Positions 46,577 through 54,314 of a stretch of 54,314 nt of DNA are shown here, one piece after another. Within the stretch, counting starts at the first letter, position 1. Every line of letters starts with the position of its first letter. Under the pieces are notes generated by a model that ran no database searches, had not been told where the DNA came from, and worked only from the letters and a program-made list of their open reading frames with translations. Position numbers and translations under genes: made by a program. The stretch comes from Hymenoscyphus infarciens. Lineage: Eukaryota; Ascomycota; Leotiomycetes; Helotiales; Helotiaceae. The stretch lies in assembly GCA_001414345.1 (NCBI GenBank), contig LLCB01000360.1, forward strand, positions 1-54,314. The letters run 5' to 3'.

Positions 46577-47279
46577 TAAAAAGGCTAAACTCGTCTCCGC
46601 TAGTGACGGCCTTAATAATATCTCCTTCGAGCTTGTCGCTACTCTTTATTTAGAAGTCGATTCAGCCTCGATTCAGAACATCACGACAGTATCCTCAAAT
46701 AGCTAGGTAATCAGAGACCACCTGGATAGCTAGTAACACCAGGGTTTAGTATCTATACAGACAGCTAGTAAAAATCGTGTTTCAGTACACGTCAAGAGAT
46801 TAGAATATGCTAAGTATTCCCGAGAATCCTAATAACCCTAGGATCGGTGAATAAGTCGACTTCATAGTCATCGCAAAGGCTTCCGAACCTGACCTTACCC
46901 CCCCCTCCAAAATCGACATCTTCGAAATGTCGAACTAGTTCCGCCACGAGGCGTCGAGCGACAACCCCTTCCAGGGCCACTCCCCTTTTCGAAAGACCCT
47001 CTGAACCCTTTCTGAATCACCCCCGCATACCAAGCCCGAGAAGATCCCGACGAAACGATAAGCGAGACTTCTCAAATGCGGATAATATACGGAAGAGATA
47101 GCGGCACATAAAGGACAAAACGATCGGTGAGAGAGATGGAGGACAAAATTATAAGCGAACTTCGAAGTCAACAACCAAAATCTACCTCCGAACCCTCCTC
47201 GATCTAACCCTCCTTCGCCTTCAGACCTCTTTCGTTTAAGGGAAACCGCTACCCCTAATGCCTTCCTACCACTTCCCAA

Positions 47280-49230
47280 CCCTCGAATCGGATACAAATC
47301 AGTCAAAATACGCTTTCTATCAGGACTAAAGAAGTAAGCTCTTAGCTAAGTTATCGCTGTCTTTAATCCTGACTAAACAGCATCTAACTCTACTCTAAAC
47401 TTCCCTCGAACCTCTACCAGCGAACATTCAAAAAGACTACAGTTACAAACCGAGTCCCAGCCGCCAGTACAAAGGTTAAAAGAAATAGAAGTTAAAAAGA
47501 GATAGAAGTAGAATTAGAAGAAGATTACACTAAAGAAACGTTCGCTTTTCAAGTACGGCTATACTCAGAGAGAATAGGAACAGTTCTTTCATACGTAGGA
47601 CAAGATTACACCTCAGCTCCGAAACGCGTCTACTACTCTTAAGAGACGCTAGAATTATAACTTCGCTAAGATAGTAACTAATCTTTTAGCTATAAATAAG
47701 GAGATATACTAAAACGCTAAGTTATAAGATATTAGTACTACAGTTTAGAATACCCCTCTATCCAGCTCCAAACTCCCTATAATCCAACAGCAACTCTTTC
47801 TTCGAAATCAGAAGATGAATAAGTCCTTAAGTACTCTAAAGGGAACAAGGCAGCCTACAGGCCTAAGCAATACAGTTTCATACGACTAGACATCTAAACT
47901 TAGATGCTACCGTATCTGTAACTGTCCCTCTTATTGTCCTAGACTTCAGATAACGATTTCAACATTCGGCAACAAACTCCTTTGACCAGCCGAAACCCCA
48001 CCGACTCTGATAAGAGTCTTACATTCTTTACTTTCTTTCACTTCTGGCTGAGCCAGAAGTCCTTTTTTCATTTGAACTTTCGAATCGGATACGAATCGAA
48101 TTAGTACGCTCTCAAAAGGATAGTGACCTCTTAGCTGAGTTATCACTGTCTACGACATTACCGACTTTTCGTTTCCGACTTTACTCTGAGTCCCCGCCGA
48201 CCTCAGTTCGGACAAACCTACACTCTTTTAATAAATTCGAATCGGAAAATTCGAATCGGATGCGAATCGGTACACCCTCGAAGTGAACTCTTAGCTGAGA
48301 CATCACTGTCACCTACAACGTTACCTCTCGATGTTCGCCTCCGACTCTGCTTTGAATCTTTTCTGATTTGTACTTTGAACTTTTTCCCTACCACTTCTGA
48401 AGAGGAATCGGAATCAGAACTTTGATAACATTCGGTAATAAACTCTTTTAACTAGCTAAACCACCTCTTTAGTTGTCTAGATACTTAGACAACGTTTTCA
48501 ACATTTAATAACAAACTCTTTTAACTAGCTAAAACGCTACCAACTCTAATAAGGGTCTTATAGTCTTTACTTCTTACTTTCTTTTACTTCTAGTAGTGTC
48601 AGGAGTTCTTTTTTATCTAAATTCGACTCGGATACGAATTAGTATACCCTTAAAAGGATAGTAACCTCTTAGCTGAGTTATTACCGTCTATAATATTATT
48701 AACTTTTTAACTTTACTTTGAATTTACCTTTAAGTTTACTTTTAAACTTTTTTTCTAACTTTACTCTAAGTTCTTACTAATCTTAGACGAACTTATACTC
48801 TTTTTTTTTCTCTTTTCGAATTTAAATCAGACGCGAATTAGTACGCTCTTAAAGTAAGCTCTTAACTAAGTTATTATCGCTAATCACGACTAAACAATCT
48901 CTGACTCTATTCTAAATTCGCTTTCAACTATTCTAAACTTTTTTAGACCTATACTCTTTTTCATTTAAATTCTTTAAATCGGATATGAATTAGTATACTC
49001 TTAAGGTAAACTCTTAGCTAAGACATTACTATCACCTATAACGTTACCTCTTAATGTTCGCCTCTAACTCTACTCTGAATTCGGCTCTGACTTTATTCTG
49101 AACTTTTTCAAATCTATACTCTTTTAGTAATTTAAATCAGATATAAATTAGTACGCTTTTAAAGTAAGCTCTTAACTAAGTTATCACTACCTCTCAACTA
49201 AACGACTTCTAACTCTACTTTAAACTTTCG
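47280..49230 (+). repeat. Degenerate tandem repeats in the LTR element
   Basis: The word group AATCGGATACGAAT...AGTACGCTC...AAGCTCTTAGCTGAGTTATCACTGTC recurs at about 47285, 48080, 48247, 48627, 48822, 48967 and 49131, at spacings of about 145-200 bp in the later copies. A longer block (about 535 bp) starting with CAACATT-GGCAACAAACTC at 47962 comes again at 48498. Later copies are more AT-rich. Confidence 0.7.
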
Positions 49231-49647
49231 AATTTAACTTTTAAACTTTTTTCTAATTTTATTTTAAACTTTTTAAACTTTTTTAAACTTTAAACTTTAA
49301 ACTTTTTTTAAACTTTAAACTTTTTCCAACCTATTAGATAGAATCAGACTATACTCTTTTTATAAATACTTGCTTTTAATATAGAAGGATTAGAAACGAA
49401 GTCTCTTTTATAAGTATCTATAAACTAGGTCGGTTATAATTTAGAATCTATCTCAATATCTCGTCTCGCTTATAACAAATTTTAACTAAATAAAGCATTT
49501 TCAAACCTAGGTTAGCTACAATTTAGACCCTAATCTACCTTTTCACTTATAATAAATACAATAAATATAATACTTATACTATCCCGATTCGACCTTGAAT
49601 AACAAGAGATAGAAGACTTAGAACAAGTCTTTTTCAAGAGAGAAGGA

Positions 49648-49992
49648 TATAATAGCATACTATCTTATATAGCCGAGATTATATAGTATATACCGTATTT
49701 CAGTAGTTGTTATTTTTATATTGTCTAATTTAAGAAGGTTACGTACGTCTAGGCTTTCAGACGTACTTCGTAGGGTTCGGGCTTTTATATTAGCCGACGT
49801 ATGTCGTTGTTCGGTTTCGTACCTCTTTTATATCGTCTGAACCTCTTATATATAGTAGCCTACTCTCTTAGAGTTAGAAAAGGCTAGTTTAGCCTTTTCT
49901 TCTATATTAGAGCCTAGTATTTACATACGTTATTCTGCTAAACGCACTCTTATATATCTCTTCTATAGTTATATATATTTCGTACTATTATA
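49648..49992 (+). repeat. 3' LTR
   Basis: 345 bp, starts TATAATAGC (ancestral TG changed to TA) and ends ACTATTATA. It is preceded by a purine-rich tract and followed by the ATAAA target duplication. Confidence 0.9.
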
Positions 49993-52900
49993 ATAAAGAG
50001 GACTATTTTAACTAAGACATAGTTAGTAGCTATGTCTAAGTCTTTTTAGACCCTATATAACTAGATCGAGTCTATAAGTCTAGAGTTATACTAACTTAAG
50101 TTAATAGTAGTTCTAATTAAGTAAGATTAAATATTAGATTAAGGTCTAGTAACTAAGCCTTTTAGTAATACTAGTTCTAGATATCTTTCTTCTACTATAC
50201 TTAGTAAAGCTACAGCTTAAGCTTTCCTTCTTTAGCTATATATAAGTAATAGTAAGTCTTTAAACTATTCTTCGTAGTATAAGTTAAAGTCTCTTATTAC
50301 TACCTATTTATTATTTCTATACTTTTTAAGTACTACGTTAAGTTCTAGTAGAATAGATTAGGTTAAGATACCTTCCTATTTCTCTTCTATATATATCTCG
50401 TCTAGCTAGCCTTACTATTAAGAGTTATAGATATTATAGATAGTAATAACTTCGTCGCTATTACCTATTTTTAGCGTAATATAGAGGGAGTATAAATAAT
50501 CGCCTCTACTAGTAACTCTTACTAAAGTAGAATTGATTTTTCTATTTATAAGAAAGTATATAAGTAGCTTACTCTATCTATCTATAAAAGCTTTAAATCT
50601 TTCTTAAGAGAGGTTATAGGTAAGTTTTTTATCGTAGCTATTTAACTATAGCTCTTAAATCGCTATAATATTATACTCTTATACTATCTTATTTCGTAGT
50701 AGTAGATTTATTATATTATATAATTTTTTAACGTTATACTATAAGATAGAGAGAGTAGAGTATTAGCGTACACTTATTAATTAGTTTAGAGAGAGGTTTA
50801 ACGCTTTATAGCCTTAGTACTTAAGACGTCTATAAATAGAGTATTTAATAATACCTCTAAACTTAATAGAATACTAGAGAAGATATTAATAAGGTTGTTC
50901 TCTAACTCTAGTACTAATCCTATACTAGTGTAGTTAGTAGCCCTTTTTACTATATAGCTCTTAGTAATCTCTTCGTACTCTTATACTAAGCTATTATATC
51001 TCCTATTACTAGTAAGTCTAGCTTATTTAACTTTAGATATAGAGGCGAAGTATATCTTCTTCGTAGCTCTCTTACTACTTTTTATTACTATAGTGTACCT
51101 ATTACTAACATTTCCGTCGTCTCTAGACTTTATAGAAAAGCTATTAATATTAGAGCTTAAGCTGCTAGGTTAGTATATTTAGAGTTCTAAAGGACTAGTT
51201 GTTTTAACTGAAGATATTACTTAAGTTAGTTAGTACTATAAATAGTTATTAAGTAGTAGGTAGATTAGTAGAGGTAGTAAAGATAGAGGGTTTAAGTAAG
51301 ATAAGCTTTTATAGAGTAACTCTTACTTCTACTCTCTTCTTTCTTAATCTCTCTATAATTCCTTCTACTACTATTAGAAGTGTCTTATCTACCTCTACTA
51401 CTCCTTCTTCTATTTAGACATCCTCGTAGGTGTCTTAGATAGTAGGTTTAGCTTAAGAGGAGGGAGTAGAGAGTCTTATAAATAGGTCGTTATTCTCTTT
51501 CTCTAATGCTTCTTTATCTAGCGTAGTAGCTCTACTTCTCTACTAAGAGACTAATAGTATAAGAACTAGCCTTACTAGGAATAGCAGTTATAGCTATAAG
51601 CGCTTTCTCTTATTCTTAACTCTCTCTATAGCCTAGCTATAGAATTTACAATCCTTTAAGAATACTATATATAAGAGTTTATAGTTAGTATACTTATAAG
51701 AGGTTTTATCTCTTATATAGTCCTTAGTATTATAGTCTATAGTATAGAAGCTACACTTTTACTTAGCTTTATATATACGTGCTATATAGTTATATCTATA
51801 GTAGTAGAAGTATTAGATAACTTAGGCCTTTTAGCTATACTATTATATAGATTTAGGAGCTCCTTTCTATACTACTTTATATGTCTTAATATAGGTATTA
51901 GTAATCTCTATATTATAGAATTCTACTATAATAGCGTTAGTGTTCTTTCCTAGCTTCTATTTAGAGAGCTATCTAATATCTAAGATCTCTTCTAGGCTAT
52001 AGATAAGAGTTAGGTTAGTAGTATATAGCTTCTTAGCTATAGCCTCCTAGTCTCCTATATCTACTAATTTAATTAGTATTAAAGACATAACCACTCCCTA
52101 TATTAGTACTAGGACTATAGCCTTCTCTTCTAAAAAGCCTACCTATTCTTCTCTATAGTATACTATCTTCTCTACTATAGCAGAGTTACTAGCGTAGAGA
52201 AAGACGTCTCTACTATTTATTAGCCTAGTAGCCTCTATCTACTTTAATATAGCTAGTATCTTCGTAGTAGAGTATATACTATTATTATTATAGCTAGGGT
52301 ATATACTAAGTACTATAGTAATAGCTTTATTTACCTACTATAGAAGCTTCTTAGATAGCTTAGAGAGGGCTTATAGGTACTCCTTAGTAATATTATAGTT
52401 AATAAGTATATATATCTCTTTAGCTACTAGGCTATTAAGAGTAGAGGCTCTTATAGTAGAAGAGAATACGTAAGTGGTAGAACTAATACTATCGCTAGTA
52501 CTCTTAATAATAGACATATAAGTTAGTATATTAGTAGATATATTCTAGCTCTACTACTACTTTTAGGCTCTTTTACCTTTACTTAGAAGCTTCTAGATTA
52601 ACACGTTTTAGTATATACTATAGGCTTTAAAGTCTGTTTAGAGTTACTAAATAGCCTACTAAAGCTAACTCTAATTGCCTTATACTTCTAGTATAGAGAA
52701 GTATTTAATAATTAAATCGAGGAAAGGGATTATAGTACTATTTAGTAATACTCTCTTCTTCTCTAGAAGACTATAGTTACTATATATCTTAAGCTATTAA
52801 GCTTTAGCTAGGAGGTAAGAGCTATAAACGCGTCTATTAACGTCTTTCTTCTTAACTAAAGGCTAGCCTAATACTATACGATTCGCTATTAGAGAAATAG

Positions 52901-53000
52901 GCTTTTAAAAGACAATTATACGTATCTACTTATCGCTACGGTATATAGTTATAGTGTTATTTCTAAAAAGTCGATTAAGTCGCGCGGAGTTATTTCTTCT
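49993..53000 (-). mobile_element. LINE, 5' part (endonuclease region and ORF1)
   Basis: Continuation of the LINE after the LTR element. On the minus strand the stretch near 51640-51840 reads like ORF1 zinc knuckles after Cys-to-Tyr changes (YFYYYRYNYIARIYK, CSFYTIDYNTKDY), the pattern expected for CxxC...H...C knuckles after RIP. The region between 49998 and about 50900 has the place of the endonuclease domain but shows no clear motif. Stops interrupt all frames. The exact 5' end is not visible; 53000 is approximate. Confidence 0.65.
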
Positions 53001-53064
53001 AGAGTGCTCTTTCTATTATAAGCAAGTATAAATACAATGCTTATTCTTATCTTCATTTATATAA

Positions 53065-53489
53065 TAATCGTCGGATCTACTAATCTACCCGTCTACCTAC
53101 TACTATCTTATACTCGGAGGGATTAGTCTTTTTAAATAGTCTAGCTTTCTTCTTTTTAATTAGTCTAACCGGATTAAATATATAATCCGCTTCCGGAGTA
53201 TCAAGCCCCACTTTAAGGCTACTCACGTGTTATAGAAATTAGTATAGAAATAAGAGAAATTCTAGCTAAAGATTCTAGAAAGAATCTATAGATAAAGAGC
53301 TATAAAATACTAAAGTTTTATAGTATAAATCTTAAGAATTAGCTAAGTTATTACTAGATTTGTTATATTCTAAAACCAAGGGAACTGACGTCTAGTTTCA
53401 GGCTAAAAGATAGACTAATTAAAAAGACCTTTCCTTCCGAGTATAGGATAGTAGTAAGTAGACGGGTAAGTTAGTAGATCCGACGATTA
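53065..53489. repeat. Foldback element with about 80-bp inverted arms
   Basis: The left arm starts TAATCGTCGGATCTACTAA and the right arm ends with its complement. The arms match over about 60 bp with a few C/T and G/A differences and then more weakly to about 80 bp (TAGTCTTTTTAA...). The 250-bp interior has no frame. It may be a MITE of a family different from the one at 29353; no clear target duplication can be defined. Confidence 0.65.
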
Positions 53490-53970
53490 ATCTCTATCTT
53501 ACAGGGTTTAGGTAGTAGAGGTAGACTCTCTAAAGACTATCGTATAATAATTAAGTATAATTAATTGTCGTATAAGAGTTAGTAGATACCTTAACTATTA
53601 GGCGATAATTAAGGATTTTAAGGCTTAAAATCTTTAACTATTAAGCGAGCTTAATTCTCAAGAGAGAATTAATTATCAAAAGCTCTTACTTCTCAAATAA
53701 CTCTTGAGAGTTAAAGCTCTTTGAGGCTAGTATAAGTATGTACTAGCTAGAAGAACTATACTTCGGGCGGAAGCACTATACTAGGCATATGCGCCTAGTA
53801 GACAGAGGTACTCGTACAACTCGGTATCGCTCGTAAAGAATCAACGTTAACGCTATTATAATATAAATAAAGTATTCGACCGATTCAGCGAAAGTTATCC
53901 TACGCGCAATGGTAGAGGCTATATACTACGTACTACCCTTATTATAGTAAAGAAGCATAAGAGGTACTCG

Positions 53971-54038
53971 CACCTGGCCTGACCTCTGGCCCCTGCGCAC
54001 CTGGCCCCTGCGCACCTGGCCCCTGCACACTTGGCTCC
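53971..54038. repeat. 15-bp minisatellite (CACCTGGCCCCTGCG)
   Basis: About four copies, two of them perfect and the outer ones degenerate. The GC content is far above the surrounding AT-rich DNA. Confidence 0.85.
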
Positions 54039-54209
54039 TACCGAGGCTTTACCGATTACTCTTAAGCGATTTTAACTCTCAAGCGAGGACCTTAACTCTC
54101 AAAGATCCTTAGCTCTCAAAAAAAACTTAAGCCTCAGGCATGAAAGCGATTATCTTTAGAGGCCCCGTGACATTCGGATAACTAATAGGGAAACGCTATT
54201 CTGTAACCA

Positions 54210-54236
54210 ACGCTAGCATGGGTACTATGCTAGCGT
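54210..54236. repeat. Perfect 10-bp hairpin
   Basis: ACGCTAGCAT and ATGCTAGCGT are separated by 7 bases. It lies in transposon-derived DNA close to the place where the composition returns to normal. No U-tract follows, so it is not a classic terminator. Confidence 0.8.
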
Positions 54237-54314
54237 ACAAAATTAGCGAAATTTCAACATATTCACTCTTACTAGAAAACAATCGCCACCACCTTCCTAA
54301 AAAGGACTAGTCCT

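Larger units (their letters stand above)
46232..49992 (+). mobile_element. LTR retrotransposon, 3761 bp, RIP-mutated, probably non-autonomous
   Basis: Two direct repeats of exactly 345 bp (46232-46576, 49648-49992) flank 3071 bp. The insertion is flanked by ATAAA on both sides (46227-46231, 49993-49997). The first LTR starts TGTGACGGC (the second TATAATAGC, the same after transitions), and a purine-rich tract (AAGAGAGAAGGA) lies just before the second LTR, so the element reads left to right. The interior has a gag-like frame with stops near 46840-47010 (IDIFEMSN, FRHEASSDNPFQ) but no sign of RT or integrase. It is mostly a set of degenerate repeats. It sits in the LINE in opposite orientation. 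Confidence 0.88.
53490..54314. other. RIP-like DNA with a GC-rich minisatellite and a hairpin
   Basis: No gene. AT-rich DNA to about 53940, then a GC-rich minisatellite, a stretch with CTCAAG/CTTGAG words, and a perfect 10-bp hairpin at 54210-54236. After about 54240 the composition looks ordinary again, and the window ends in a 12-bp palindrome (AGGACTAGTCCT). Confidence 0.5.

Noticed and set aside
46935..47306. 123-codon minus-strand frame in the LTR element
   Set aside because: The element reads on the plus strand. This frame has no retrotransposon motif and is likely the complement of the gag-like region.

Overview
The window is nuclear DNA of a filamentous ascomycete (Pezizomycotina). 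The protein similarities look most like Leotiomycetes/Helotiales, which is an inference from recalled families and not a search. Evidence for a fungus: short introns (about 45-60 nt) with GT/GC...AG ends and CTAAC/CTGAC branch sites; a Sin3 corepressor, a Pfa4-type DHHC palmitoyltransferase, an Ola1 ATPase, a Zrc1/Cot1-type zinc carrier, a Cdc1/Ted1-type phosphoesterase and a SesA-NACHT-ankyrin protein; and AT-rich, TpA-rich DNA of the kind left by repeat-induced point mutation (RIP).

Layout. Positions 1-about 410 and about 1880-2420 are RIP-like AT-rich DNA without genes. A gene-bearing island runs from about 3.0 to 41.7 kb: OLA1 (-), a small hypothetical gene (-), a beta-flanking-type protein (+), a DHA2-type MFS transporter (-), PFA4 (+), a zinc CDF transporter (-), a DUF202 membrane protein (-), a PA14-containing GH3 beta-glucosidase (+), a Cdc1/Ted1-like metallophosphoesterase (+), SIN3 (-), and a SesA-NACHT-ankyrin (STAND/NLR-like) pseudogene (+). 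The exon structures were assembled by eye from splice signals and reading-frame continuity, and they add up to intact frames for every gene except the STAND gene. From about 42.75 kb to the end the DNA is transposon-derived and heavily RIP-mutated. A Tad1/I-type LINE lies on the minus strand (3' oligo(A) at 42752-42769, RNase H, RT, gag-like knuckles). A 3761-bp LTR retrotransposon with two 345-bp LTRs and a 5-bp target duplication is inserted in it. Foldback and minisatellite DNA follows.

The housekeeping genes are not an operon or an obvious biosynthetic cluster; they are independent units in convergent, divergent and tandem order. The items most worth a second look are these: the STAND gene appears to have been disabled by one 13-bp tandem duplication plus one CGA-to-TGA change, and a 25-nt microexon carries its P-loop; OLA1 appears to use three GC-AG introns out of seven; SIN3 has a 424-nt intron that is open in frame with the next exon; a 670-bp MITE with about 66-bp inverted ends and TA flanks sits between the convergent CDC1-like and SIN3 genes; and the nested LINE/LTR insertion can be dated relative to itself. 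I did not identify a wholly new multi-gene system.
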